From positions 53,596,001-53,660,000 of the forward strand of contig JAZBRS010000060.1 in NCBI GenBank assembly GCA_037176725.1: a stretch of 64,000 bases of DNA, read 5' to 3'. This DNA comes from Posidonia oceanica (Eukaryota; Streptophyta; Magnoliopsida; Alismatales; Posidoniaceae). The notes beneath the pieces are model-generated. The model was not told the DNA's origin. It searched no databases and saw only the letters and a program-made list of their open reading frames with translations. The position numbers and the translations under genes are program-made. The first letter of the stretch is position 1. Each line of letters begins with the position of its first letter. Positions 33,464 to 45,142 of the stretch are shown piece by piece.

Positions 33464-33899
33464 CATAAGAGCTGGACCGGGTGCGCTATCATGTAATGCC
33501 TTAGCTTCTGCGCGGTCCAGACCAGAGACAAGTAGGTCTTCTCTATGGCGCTATACCTAGCTTCGCAATTAGTGAGCTTCTTGCTCAGGTAGTAGATGGC
33601 ACGCTCCTTTCTACCACTTTCATCATGTTGGCCCAAGACGGCACCCATGGAATGCTGCGTGATAGAAAGATAGAGAATCAGGGGTCTTCTTGGCATAGGA
33701 GAGACCAGGACAGGAGGCTTGATCAGGAGCTAGTTGATCTTGTCAAATGCAACCTGGCACTCATCGCTCCAATTGATCTGTGCGTTCTTCTTCAGGAGCT
33801 TGAAGATCGATTCGCAGATAGGTGTGAGTTGCACAATGAACTGGCTGATATACTGCAGACTCCCCAGCAGGCCTCTGACTTCTTTCTCAGTCTTGGGAG

Positions 33900-33904
33900 G
33901 TGGC
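33900..33904. repeat. Target site duplication GTGGC, left copy
   Basis: GTGGC precedes TGTAGATATCCC; the partner is at 43330-43334. The uninterrupted paralogue in A reads GGTGGCATGTCCACGATGGC near 28260. Confidence 0.92.
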
Positions 33905-34279
33905 TGTAGATATCCCATTTTCGCATTTCCCAGAGTTCATAGAGGATAGGAACTTTTGAGGCATCCAGATCACACAACTAAGGCTTAATAACATATTTTC
34001 CGAAATTTTCATGATTTGCTTGAAAACAATGCTTGATCCTCCTTGACTTAAGGTCGTTGGCCATGGCAGAGCTGACGCACTCAGACTCGTGGCAAGTCCG
34101 AGTACCTTGAACACACTTTATCCTACTCAAATTCATGGCAGATTTGAGTCAAAGAAGATGTTTTTATGATTTCATGGAATATCTGAAGTTTCTCGGCCTT
34201 TTATCTTGTTTTTTCTGGGCAAATCCTAAAAGCTAGGGCTAGAAATGATCTGAGCTTGCTAGTTGCCATCTGTGGAGGC

Positions 34280-34645
34280 GACCTTGACAGGCGCCCTTTC
34301 AATAGGCGACTAACATAGGCACCCTTTCAACAGGCGACTAGTTAAGGCGTCACCATAGCAGGCAACTAACAGTCGTGGGTTCCATTAACCGCCTCTGATA
34401 GTTGTTTTGGCGGTTATTTCCCACGATCCCCTCAACCCTTAGGCACCAACTCAACCGATGACTAAGCGGTTGTGGAACTGCAGTGGTTATCTCCCATGAT
34501 CCCTCAACCATTAGGCGCCAACTCAACTGGCGACTAATGATCGTGGCCTCCTTTGAACCGCTTTTCTACGGTTATTTCTCACGATCCCCTCGACCGTTAG
34601 GCGCCAACTCAACCGGTGACTGACAGTCGTGGCCTCGTTCCCACG
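34280..34645 (+). repeat. Internal LTR repeats with GGCGACTAA / GGCGCC words
   Basis: Short AGGCGAC and AGGCGCC(A/C) words followed by three to four units of about 85 bp. The same words reappear in the element's leader near 35715 and 36455. Confidence 0.65.
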
Positions 34646-34753
34646 TTTGACTGGGCGATTGCTATCTTGAGTCGCCTACCCATGAGGCGACTGGCCATAA
34701 TTGCCACTTTTTCTAGAAATTTCTATATGTTAACCACCCACAACCCTTGGAGT

Positions 34754-34764
34754 CTATAAATAGA
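34754..34764 (+). promoter_or_regulatory. TATA box of 5' LTR, element C
   Basis: CTATAAATAGA, an excellent plant TATA element, about 850 bp into the LTR. The same sequence is kept in the 3' LTR and in solo LTR D. Confidence 0.8.
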
Positions 34765-35427
34765 CCCCGTGGGTCAGTGTTTGAACCCCCAGCCAGTTGT
34801 GAGGAAAACCTATCTTGGAGAAATTTCCTTCAGGTTTTTAGGGTTTTGAGCTTCCACCTTCAAATAGTTAGAGTTTCCAAGCCAAAAACCCTAGTCTCCA
34901 CCTTCAAAAGAGAAACCTAGATCCCAGAGATCACTACACCTAACTACGATCCCAGAGATCTCGAGCCTAGTCGGAGCTCCATTCGTGCCTCTACTTCTAC
35001 TCCACTGCATACAGCACGAGAGTGAAGGGAGTATTCTTCCAATCTTTTTCATTACATCTCATATTGCATTTCTTAAAATAGGACCCATAGCATATGCATG
35101 CAGGGAACAACCCCCGGTTAGTATTAGATCTATTTGTTTCTAGTATTCTCTGTTCTTCTTTGTTATCATTTACTACACACCAACTTACCTATATCTCTTG
35201 TTTTTTTGTTTTTTTGTTATGAAGGAAAGGAAGCGCTTATGTAACACGAGGGAGCTGCTAGACGACATCCAACCGTCGATCTAGTGGTCCGAGGACCTGC
35301 ATCTTCATAATCTCCCCCAAGGTGTCTTGTCTACCCAAAGGCGAGTGGCGTTTACAACAAAAGTTGACAACGTACGTGGAGGCGCAGTCATCTTCTTAAA
35401 CACCCCCCAAATCCACATCCACAGAAG

Positions 35428-35447
35428 TGGCGATCACGGTGGGACTC
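35428..35447 (+). promoter_or_regulatory. Primer binding site of element C, tRNA-Arg-like
   Basis: TGGCGATCACGGTGGGACTC starts 4 nt after the LTR. Its complement has the form of a tRNA 3' end: T-loop TTCGAGT-like, stem CCCAC, acceptor CGTGATC, G, CCA. It resembles tRNA-Arg, the primer class used by Tat/Ogre elements; the exact isoacceptor is not certain. Confidence 0.65.
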
Positions 35448-36772
35448 GGCTTTAGCCAACCCCCATGCTACGTAAGTAATTCCTTTCCTTCCTTTCTATT
35501 ATTTTTATAGATCTAGGTGTGGTTTCTGGTTCGGGTGATCGTGCGATTAGGTTTTCACAACTCCCAAGCCTTTATCAGTTTTTTTTTCTTTTTATATCTG
35601 TTTCTGACGTCAGTAAAACCCAAAGCTCCAATAGCTGGGTCTATTTTACTGAGGTCAGAAGACTCTGTATCTGAGCTGCTTGTCCAAGGAGCGTCTGTCC
35701 TAGCCGCACCTCCAGGAGGCGACTGACAGAGGCGCCATTGCAACAGCCGATTCATCCCAGTCTGTTTTTTTTTTTACTGCAGATCATTTGTTTTTCTGTA
35801 ATTTGTGTTGTATTTTTGGATTTACAGTTACATAAAAAATTAAAAACAACAATTCCTGTCTACTATGTTTTAGTTTTTTAAGGGTCTCTAGATTTGTTGT
35901 GTCCACCCTTAAGGTGGAAACTAATTGTTTTATATTAAAGTTAAAGCTCCTTGAGGAAGTCTTCCTCTAGCTAGAACAATTAACATGAGCGAACCCGGGC
36001 CAATGTAAGTCGCTCTCCCATACTCAATGTTAATTGCAATAGTTAGATCAAGATCTCAAGGTGTCCTAAGTGTTATTATTGACTCCTCTTTCTCCCTGAG
36101 TCAATATTAAAACTTGGTAGATACTTTACACTTTAATATTTCGTGTTTATTTATTGTTTTGTGGTTTGACTAAGTGCCGAGCCTAAGGATAGAATCCTAG
36201 GTGGAGGGTCCCTCTTTAGAGAGACAAGCCCCCCATCTAGGCCCCCTTGGTGGACCCTAACGAAGGTCAAGGAGTGGTACCTGAAAGCAAAAATCCCATT
36301 TACTTGTGACACACACGTAGGTTTAATTAATCGACTAATTAAACACTTAAACAAGTAAAAGCGGTGCTTTGTTTGAAATATCATTTCACTCTTTTTCCCT
36401 GACTGTTGCGTGGTCTGTCCAAGACAGACCTGGTTTGCTGACTGAACAGAGGCATAGGCGCCTGCTCGGAAGGCGCCTCTCTCAATCGCCAGTGCAAACA
36501 GCGACTTGTTTGGCCGCTTGTTCTACAGGCGACAGCAGGGAAACCTTTTCGTTTCAGAGTGCCTTGCTTGCAGGAATTTAATTTTACTGTTCATAGGTTG
36601 CAGGAGCGACGGCATAAACTGTTCCTGTTTATTTTCCTTTATTCAATCGAGTCTGTATTAACTAGTGTATTGAGTCTGTAATTTCTTTTTAAATCTCTTG
36701 TAATAGTCTGTAATAGTCTAAAAAAAAAGAAAGAAAAAAAGAAAAGAAGAAAAAAAAAAAAGAAAAGGAAAA
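35448..36772 (+). other. Leader of element C
   Basis: Non-coding. It contains GGCGACT/GGCGCC words (about 35715-35750 and 36450-36540), poly-T runs and, just before gag, an A-rich tract (36720-36772). Confidence 0.6.
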
Positions 36773-38719
36773 ATGGAATACACTGGCACATCATCTACCT
36801 CCACCTCTATGGTGCAACAGATCCTAGGCCCAGATGGGTTCTTCTACAAGGACTCAACTCCACAAGAAGAAGGGTCGAGAACCCCTCGGTTCCCACAAGC
36901 AATAGGACAGCAACAGTTCCCGCACGTCTCCATCCCCTTCGATTACAATACTGAAGAAGGAAGAGAGACAAATCATTCTCAAACATGGGACACTCAGCCT
37001 AAGCTTACACGTCTGGAGTTGACTTCCCATGTAGTGCCTCCCGTCGTGACTACCTCTCATCCAACTGAGGAGGAAACACACGAGGTCCGGCAGTCCCTAG
37101 CTCAACAACACTTCACATACACAAACCCACAAACCCCGACCCTCCAAGAACACCACAACCACTTATTCCATACACTAGTCTATACGCATGTCATACCAGA
37201 CCCTACCTTCCCTAACCAAGGTTCCTACCCACCATACCACACGATGCCCACCTACCGTTACATTCATCCAACTCCGCCATATACAGCCCAATACATACCA
37301 CAACCTCCCGCTAATACACAATACTACCCCACTCCACTTCCATTATCGTTCTTCCATCCACAACAACCTCCTATTAATACACAATACTACCCTACACGAC
37401 CCCAGTCATCCTTCTTTCCCCAGCAACATAACCCGTCATTACCACCATTCCCACAGACACACAGACACCTGAGCCAGGGGCAATATGCCACACCAGGGAC
37501 AGATCTCAAAAGGATGATCTCTGAAGCACTCACTGAGGCAGGAGTTACAACTAAAGCACCGATAGGGTTTGACACGTCAAAATTTCCTCATTTTGTTCTT
37601 CCACCTGGATTCAAAATGCCAAAAATGAGGAAATACAGTGGAATAGAGGATCTAAGGGGCCATCTAGCCACATTTGCCATGGACGCTCTACCCTATCAAT
37701 ATGACAATAGGCTTATAATCTACCTCTTCTCTAAAAGATTGGAAGGAGAAGCACTAGGATGGTTCAACACGCTCATAGCGTATGATCTCAGTGACTTCAA
37801 GATGGTACAGGAGAAATTTCTACGCCAATATGTCCATCGCATCCAGCACGAGCCTACAATGAGCGACCTCCTCGATGAAAAGATGAAACCTAATGAGGAG
37901 TTCGCCACTTTTGTAAGTAGATGGAGAGACATGGCTGCAAGATCTAAATGCTATATTCCTGAAAGCTAAGCTGTCGAGATCATCGCCCGAAACATTACAG
38001 GAGCACTCAGAATAGGGCTACTAATGAGTGACCTCCAAACATACCCTCAGCTACATGAGTGTGCTGCAAGAATACTCCGTCACAGAGAGAATCTATCATT
38101 CTTAGAGCTCGAGGGAAAGAGCAAGAAGAAAAGCACCGGCCATACACTTGAAGGGATCACTGGTGACATAGCCCAGGTTTCAAGTCAACAGAGGCAGAAG
38201 GCCCAATACCAATATGAGCAATCACTCCTGGCCAAAGGGCAACTGACCTAGTATCAGCCAGAGCCATACCTAAGCCAACCAGTGTAGTACCAGGGGCAGT
38301 TAGTGCAGCCAATACAGCACCAACAACAACAGCCACCTGATTATCCAGTACATGTCTAGCAAAGATACCAGGGGCAACAACAGGGGCAGAGGAACTATCA
38401 CAGCATCCCTCCTCCACGAAACTACAAAGGCCCTTAGAGACAAAGCTATCCTCTGCTTCTTGAATCAATCCTCGATACATTCAGGATGCTGGTTGAGAGT
38501 GGAGATCTGTAGCTCCCAGAGCCTAGCCCAAGCTATCCAAACGCTAATATGGCCAAGCACTGCCCTTATCATCAGAACAATGGGCACACCCTTGAAGAAT
38601 GCTTCACTGTCAAAGACAAAATACACAATCTGAATGACAAGGGTGATATCATGTGGTCTGAGCTCAAAGCCAGACTAAAGGCGGCTCAGGAAGGACAACA
38701 GCTGATGCAGATACACTAA
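36773..38719 (+). pseudogene. gag: Gag of element C
   Basis: The open frame starts at ATG 36773 (protein MEYTGTSSTSTS). The N-terminal 240 residues are Pro/Gln/Tyr/His-rich. A retrotransposon Gag domain follows (about residues 255-395) with KMRKYSGIEDLRGHLATFA, LIIYLFSKRLEGEALGWFNT and FLRQYVH. A TAA at 37967-37969 ends the frame, but the same frame continues with clear Gag sequence through TAG stops at 38249, 38285, 38357, 38435 and 38510. It then has a zinc knuckle and a final TAA at 38717. Several TAGs stand in Gln-rich text where CAG is expected. Gag would form the particle and bind RNA; this copy could make only the first 398 residues. Confidence 0.85.
38561..38602 (+). other. Gag zinc knuckle of element C
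   Basis: Encodes CPYHQNNGHTLEEC, spacing C-x2-H-x3-G-H-x4-C, identical in spacing to the knuckle in element B's gag (49190-49231, minus). Nucleic-acid-binding module of Gag. Confidence 0.75.
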
Positions 38720-41700
38720 GAGCCCTTGTTCAACTATCAAGTAGATCATGCAGATGTAGAGATCATCTTATCAGCTGCTTGGGCTGAATTTGCATCCATC
38801 CAGTGCATACCGGCAGATCCAGAATAGAGCCCATCAAGCGAAGAGGACCTTGATTCCCATGTGCTCCAGGACTTAACAAAGGAAGGCTGCTTGCCCGTTT
38901 ATGACAGACGCTGACTGGTGTGATGAGCAGACGGTGGATTCCCAAGTGTTCCAAGACTTAACAGAAGAAGACCAGTTGCCCATCTACGATGAGTATGCTG
39001 ATTTAGACTGGTATAAAGCAGAAGCTGCACTTGGTTCACTCTGCCAAGCTCTCCAAGCAGCATAAGCAAGAGCTGATCCTCCTCCCAAGCCGCCCGATCC
39101 TACAAATGGACACACTAGGGGCAGTCATGAACGCTACAGTTATGAGGGAGAGGTTAATACAGAGCCCAATGGAAACATCAACGGTTACATCCTAAGGAGC
39201 TCCAGTGTAAAAGACAAAACCATCAGGGGCACGCTGCTTGAAATGGGTCGAGACGAGTCCAACTCTGACCCTCTAAAAGCAAGGACCGGGCGCAAACCAA
39301 AAGAAAGACAAGAACATGCACCATAAGCACCTGACTACTTAACGCCGGGGGCAGACTTCCACAGTCACCCCTCAGGTAAGCCCCCTCATCTGGGAAGGGA
39401 GGTGCAAAGTTCCATTGAACCCGACTAAGGGCAGTGGTTAATTCAATTAAAACTTTTAATAAGACATTTTTCTTTCCGTACTCTGTTTTCCTTTATTTTT
39501 TCTTTATTTGGTATCTAATGCTAAGTTAGATTATAGAATAAATAAAAATGACTGATGAGTGTGGACTATACCTAACGACTTAAGGCATTAAGCAAAACTG
39601 CCAAAATATTACCTAAGGTTCCTAAGCAGAGACCGTGATACCCAGGGAAGGTCCAACCACTGGTTGTGATAGCCTGAAGACATCTTCAGATCCGTGGGAG
39701 TTACATACAGTACACCCTTAATTAGCATGCTAAACTCTAGAAGGGACCAAAGACTAAATCCTAGCCAAGGAAAGAAAGTTCTATCCCAAATACAAAAGGA
39801 ACTGAACAACTAGGGAACCTCAACCTTGTCCTGTCTGCACATACACTTGCACGGGGAGGTAAGAGAAAGGCTGGCTCGGAGCAAAGGCTAATGGTATGAG
39901 CCGTTCACCAAATAAAGCGCCCCAAAAAGACGGCAGCAAAAACTACCCAAATAAGAGAGGAAGGAAGGCAGCAAAGAAGCTGTCTAAGTGAGAAAACAAC
40001 AAAAGAAAAGAGAAGACAATAAAAGAGGTCAGCAAAGAGCTGTCCAAAGAGTGAAAAAAGGGTAGCATAGAAAACTATCCAAAAAAAAGAAAACCTTAGA
40101 AAATGAATAGGCGCATTAGGACCAAGCAGGCAAATGGAACTCAAACCCAAGCCAAAGCCGAAAGCTTACTGTACTTCAAACCTTCACCTATCTCACTCAC
40201 AAGCAAGGGGCAGGAAACCCTAGAAGTCCAAGGACGAAGTAAATAAAGGAGACAACGATCAAACTAAGGCTAGTATGAGGTCCTAAGGTCTCAAAAGATT
40301 AAGCATGTTAAAAGGGAAGGTTCTCTCATCCTAGATAATACGAGGCAATACGGCAAAATCTGCAAAGTAGACGGTTGCGACCACACTCCTCAATCCAAAA
40401 TCTAAAAAATCAGAAAATCCAAAAAAAAAAAAAAAATCAGAAAATCCAAAAATCCAAAAAATCAGAAATCCCGAAATACCAAAAAAAAAATCAGAAAGTC
40501 TAAAAATTCAAAAAAAATTTAAAAAAAAACCAAGAAAACCAACCAAAAAGAAGTACCATCCACCCTACATACAAGTGAAAATTTAGTAAGTAGGGAAAAT
40601 TGGAATTAGTCTGGCCGGTGATGCAACAATCATTTCACCTTCGATTTGGAGATAGCGTCCTACTCAAGCGTGTCTCACGGCTTGGATGCGTTTTCTCAAC
40701 AAAGACATTGCTTCTACAATAATCTTTAGAGCATCTACAGATGACTCACATTTAGTGTCTACTGGGCTCTGATTTTCCATCTCCCTACTGAGGCCAAGAA
40801 TAATTCCCTCCACCTAGTTCCCAAGTATTGATTAAGAGATTACTTTATCTCATACACAAGTATAACTTAGTCAATCCCCCCTAGGAACTGGGAAAAGTTC
40901 ACCTGTGATTACTAACATCTTTTGTTAAGTGTGCAGGTATAAAGCTTACAACATAAAGAATGAGCTCATGCCTAAGGGGCTTATATAGTGTGCAAAGGCA
41001 CACCCACTTTGGCTAAAAGGCAAACCCCAGTTTGGCAAAGGAAGGGTTCACTCCCTCACCTAGTTCTTTAATCATAGAACTCCTTTATTTGCCAAATCGA
41101 GTTGTGGGGACAACGGTCCTTTCCAGAGAGTGCTGGTCACACTCGAAGACGGAAAACACTTGACCACAACAAATTGCATTCATTCATCTTGCATATGTCC
41201 ATATGGTTTGGGAACAACCGTACCCCGCCGGCCTAACCTAGCATATGGACTATTCATTGCATCGTATGTTGCATTTGCATTTGTTTGCTTGAATCATGCA
41301 TCCATGCATTTTCTCATATCATTGGAAGTGGAGCACAGACGAAGCATTGTTCTTCAAGAGTGTTAGAAATCCTTAGGACATGTGATTCTCCTAGAGCCAA
41401 CCCAGTTCCTACCTATCCTTCTATCAATTTCAATCCGAGTAAAATCTCAAACATGATGCCACAAGAGCACTCCTTTCGATCGTGTAAGGGTCTTGCCCCA
41501 CGATTTCCTCCTTAGCTTCTGCCTCGTTGAAGTACATCTCTACATGGTTGACCTGGTCTTGACATCGGTTGTGACAAATAGCCCCGACTTGACCCCTCCA
41601 TGCCCGAGTCTTCAATATGACGGCAATTAATCGAACCACCTGGCCAGTCGGCAATCTCCCGACACCGAGTCAGTTCACCCCTTCTTCCTTTTTTATTATT

Positions 41701-41814
41701 ATCTTCCTTCATCCCTCATGGCGGATTATTTGAGACGGAGCTCCCCTTTTCAGGAAATGCTTAATGGGACATTTGTTCTTACCTTGGATACAATCTTGTT
41801 CCAAGATCAACTCC
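38720..41814 (+). other. Non-coding 3' half of element C
   Basis: The first part (to about 39330) still shows Gag-like acidic text split by stops. After that I see no coding signal: T-rich sequence around 39480, an A-rich patch with repeated AATCAGAAAATCC (about 40395-40540), and mixed sequence to the polypurine tract. No RT, RNase H or integrase motif in any frame. Confidence 0.65.
40395..40540. repeat. A-rich repeat with AATCAGAAAATCC words
   Basis: Short tandem words AAATCAGAAAATCCAAAAA with A runs of variable length, inside the non-coding part of element C. Confidence 0.65.
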
Positions 41815-41827
41815 AAAGAGGGGCATT
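41815..41827 (+). promoter_or_regulatory. Polypurine tract of element C
   Basis: AAAGAGGGGCATT directly before the 3' LTR start TGTAGATATTCC; it differs at two of 13 bases from the tract of element A. Confidence 0.8.
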
Positions 41828-43329
41828 TGTAGATATTCCATTTTCGCATTTCCCAGAGTTCATAGAGGATAGGAACTTCTGAGGCACCCAGATCACACAA
41901 TAAAGGCTTAATAACATATTTTTCGGAGTTTTCATGATCTGCTTAAAAACAATGCTTGATCCTCCTTGACTTAAGGTCGTTGGCTGTGGCAGAGCTGATG
42001 CACTCAAACTCGTAGCAAGTCCGAGTACCTTGAGCACACTTTATCCTACTCAAATCTGTGGCAGATTTGAGTCAAAGAAGATGTTTTTATGATTTCATGC
42101 AATATCTGAAGTTTCCCGGCCTTTTATCTTGTTTTCTGTAGGCAAAACCTAAAAACTAGGGCTAGAAATGATCTGAGCTTGCTAGTTGCCATCTGTGGAG
42201 GCGACCTTGACAGGCGCCCTTTCAATAGGCAAGTAACATAGGTGCCCTTTCAACAGGCGACTAACAGTCGTGGGTTCCATTAACCGCCTCTGACAGTTGT
42301 TTTGACGGTTATTTCCCACGATCTCCTCAACCCTTAGGCACCAACTCAACCGACGACTAAGTGGTCATGGAACTGCAGCGGTTATCTCCCACGATCCCTC
42401 AACCATTAGGCGCCAACTCAACCGGCGACTAATGATCGTGGCCTCCTTTGAACCGCTTTTCCACGGTTATTTCCCACGATGCCCTCGACCGTTAGGCACC
42501 AACTCAACCAGCGACTAACAGTTGTGGCCTCGTTCCCACGGTTTTTCCACGTTTGACTGAGCGGTTGCTAGCCTGAGTCACCTACCCAGGCAGTGACTGG
42601 CCATAACTGCCACTTTTTCTAGAAATTTCTATATGTTAACCACCCACAACCCTTGGAGTCTATAAATAGACCCCGTGGGTTAGTGTTTGAACCCCTAGCC
42701 AATTGTGAGGAAAACCTATCTTGGAGAAATTCCCTTCAGGTTTTTAGGATTTTGAGCTTCCACCTTCAAATAGCTAGAGTTTCCAAGCCAGAAACCTTAG
42801 TCTCCACCTTCAAAAGAGAAAGCTAGATCCCAGAGATCACTACACCCAACTACGATCCTAGAGATCTTGAGCCTAGCCGGAGCTCCGACCGTGCCTCTAC
42901 TTCTACTCCACTGCATATAGCACGAGGGTGAAGGGAGTATTCTTCCAATCTTTTTCATTACATCTCATATTGCATTTCTTAAAATAGGACCCATAGCATA
43001 TGCATGCGAGGAACAACCCCCGGTTAGTATGAGATCTATTTGTTTCTAGTATTCTTTATTCTTCGTTGTTATCATTTACTACACACCAACTTACCTAGAT
43101 CTCTTGTTTTTTTGTTTTTTTGTTATGAAGGAAAGGAAGCGCTTATGTAAGACGAGGGAGCGGCTAGACAACATCCAGCCATCGATCTAGTGGTCCGAGG
43201 ACCCGCATCTTCATAATCTCCCCCAAGGTATCTTGTCTACCCAAATGCGAGCGGCGATCACAATAAAAGTTGACGACGTACGTGGAGGCACAGTCATCTT
43301 CTTAAACAGCCCACAAATCCACATCCACA
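41828..43329 (+). mobile_element. 3' LTR of element C
   Basis: TGTAGATATTCC...CACATCCACA, 1.5 kb. It aligns with the 5' LTR throughout but differs at many, mostly transition, sites and lacks about 28 bp of the GGCGACT-rich segment. The TATA box CTATAAATAGA is at 42660-42670. Confidence 0.9.
42660..42670 (+). promoter_or_regulatory. TATA box of 3' LTR, element C
   Basis: CTATAAATAGA, same context (AGTCTATAAATAGACCCC) as at 34754. Confidence 0.8.
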
Positions 43330-43334
43330 GTGGC
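43330..43334. repeat. Target site duplication GTGGC, right copy
   Basis: Follows CACATCCACA; the partner is at 33900-33904. Confidence 0.92.
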
Positions 43335-45140
43335 ATGTCCACGATGGCTTTGGCCTTGCTCGGGTCCACTTTAATCTCCCTCTGGCTGACAATGTAGCCC
43401 AGTAGCTTACCAGATGATACCCCGAATACATATTTGCTGGGGTTGAGGTGAAGCTTGTACTTCCTTAGGCGGTTAATGAGCTTTTTGAGGCAGATAAGGT
43501 GATCCTCAGGCTCTCTAGACTTAGCAATAATGTCATCCAAGTAGACCTCAACTTCTTGATGCATGAGGTCATGGAATAATGCTGTCATCGTCCTCTGATA
43601 TGTTGCTCTGGCATTCTTGAGCCCAAATGGCATAACTTGGTAGCAGAAGACTCCCCAGGGGGTGATAAAAGAAGTCTTTTCCATGTCTTCTTCTGCCATT
43701 CTGATCTGATTGTAGTCAGAGAAGCCGTCCATGAAGGAGAGCATCTTGTGCCCCGCAGTGTTGTCCACTAGGACGTCGATGTGTGGTAAAGGGAAGTCAT
43801 CCTTAGGACTATCTTTGTTCAAATCCCTATAATCAATGCACATACGGACCCGTCCGTCCTTGGGCACAGGCACGACGTTCGCGAGCCATTCTGGATAGAG
43901 GACGACCTTGAGGAAACCAACACTATGTTGCTTCATGATTTCCTCTTTGATCTTGAGCAGCCACTGTGGTCGCCACTTCCGAAGCTTCTGCATTACTGGC
44001 TTCGCATCTGGGTCCAGAGGCAAGTTGTGCACCATGATCTCGACATCAAGGCCGACCATGTCTTCATAACTCCAGGCGAAGACATTGCATATTCCATAAG
44101 GAATGCAATAAACTCTGCTCTGGCCTGGAGCGTCAGTAGGGCGTTGATGTGGACCTCCTTGACATTTTCAGCTGTACCAATGTTGATGACCTCTGTCTCT
44201 TCCTCGACATGGAAGTTAGGCCCTTCTGGGTCGTCATCATAAGGTTGGAACTTAGGCGGTGGTTCATCATTCTCATCTACGCCTGTATCGTTCTCCTCCT
44301 CATATGCAATGAGTTCCGAGAGGATCTCCTTCTCAAATGTGGGGTCTGTAACGTCGAAGGAGTGGACATGTTCCGCTTCTTGATCCTGATGATGCCTCAG
44401 GATGGTCACGCTCACCCGAGTATTTCTGCGGGCTCGGTGGGTGACGTCTGCTTCAATGGCCCCTAGTCCCGCTGACTGATCTGGCTGCTCTGCCTGTTTC
44501 GACTGCTCTGGCACAACTGTCAATGCTGGGACTGTTTGGACTGCTGGGAGTACTCTGTCTGCTATCGCTGTTGTCTGTACTGTCTCTTCCTCCGCATTCT
44601 CAGATGTACTTGCGGGGAGTGCCGAAGACAGACAACTATTCTCTAGGTGACGAATCTGTGTATTGTTGCCAAGTGCACTGCTTGTGCGGGGCATGCGCCG
44701 CACAAACCACCTAGACCCACCTTCTGGCCATGAAGTGATCAACTCGTCTGGTTTAGTGGGTGCTGCCTTTGGTTCTTCTTCCAAGACCATGATTGAGGAA
44801 TGGTCTTGCAGCGGGGAGGGACTCGTGGCCACGGCTTTCTTTTTCCTCAGCGCCTGCTGCTCGGCAGCGTCTTCAGCCAACATCGCGAGTTACTCTTGGA
44901 ACAGCAATTCCAAGTCTCCGAGCCTGTCAACCACCTGGGCTTCTGCAGTCGCACCTTCCTCGTCTTCTGAGGGTGTGTCGACGTAATAGGCGTAGACGGC
45001 CTCTTCAAAGCCCTGCCCAGCGATTCCTCTACGTACGGGGTCTGCTCTGGCTTCCCGACATATCACTGGTTGGGGTGTCTATTCTGTCACTGGCTGCCTG
45101 GCTGCCTGACCTCCTGGCGTGGCTGGTTGTGGCACTGGGG
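43330..45140 (-). pseudogene. pol: Reverse transcriptase and upstream linker of element B
   Basis: On the minus strand, the linker (about 44100-45140; SWPEGGSRWFVRRMPRTSS, RNTRVSVTILRHHQDQEAEH) leads into RT: WLANVVPVPKDGRVRMCID, FPLPHIDVL, SFMDGFSDYNQI, YQVMPFGLKNARATYQ and catalytic YLDD (43532-43543; element A has YVDD). One base is lost near 44085 relative to A, shifting the frame before RT, and a TAA lies near 44884. The RT core itself is open to the junction with element C at 43329 and continues at 33904. Dead copy. Confidence 0.87.
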
Positions 45141-45142
45141 TG
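45138..45142. repeat. Target site duplication GGGTG, left copy (overlaps LTR tip)
   Basis: GGGTG followed directly by TAGATATCCC. If the LTR originally began TGTAG, one TG of GGGTGTGTAG has been lost. The right copy GGGTG is at 46699-46703. Confidence 0.6.

Larger units (their letters stand above)
33459..33904 (-). pseudogene. pol: RT end and retroviral RNase H of element B
   Basis: The minus-strand frames encode the RT thumb/connection (EKEVRGLLGSLQYISQFIVQ), INWSDECQVAFDKIN, and the RNase H start (LYLSITQHSMGAVLGQ...ERAIYYLSKK), colinear with element A at 27830-28270. A stop follows KIN near 33730. The segment is bounded by the insertions of A and C, and reading continues at 13709 (left) and 43330 (right). 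Confidence 0.85.
33905..35423 (+). mobile_element. 5' LTR of element C
   Basis: TGTAGATATCCC...CACATCCACA. U3 contains repeats of about 85 bp built from ACGATCCC, CAACC, TTAGGC(A/G)CCAACTCAAC and GGCGACTAA (about 34360-34640). A TATA box lies at 34754-34764. Downstream the R/U5 part has CTTCTACTCCACTGCATA and GGGAACAACCCCCGG. Confidence 0.9.
33905..43329 (+). mobile_element. Non-autonomous gag-only LTR element C, inserted in RT of B
   Basis: 9.4 kb with two 1.5-kb LTRs (33905-35423 and 41828-43329), GTGGC target duplications, a tRNA-Arg-like primer site, a gag pseudogene with zinc knuckle, about 3 kb of non-coding sequence and a polypurine tract. There is no protease, RT or integrase, as in the TR-GAG class of plant elements. 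The LTRs differ at several percent of sites and by an indel of about 28 bp, so C is older than A. Its polypurine tract and knuckle spacing resemble Tat elements, which suggests trans-mobilisation by Tat pol. Confidence 0.88.

Noticed and set aside
41430..41712. Minus-strand open frames just before the 3' LTR of element C
   Set aside because: Opposite to the element's sense, no motif, heavily overlapping frames.
43211..43329. Apparent C-terminal extension of B's RT into WMWICGLFKKMTVP-type residues
   Set aside because: It is read-through into the LTR of element C across the insertion junction, not RT sequence.
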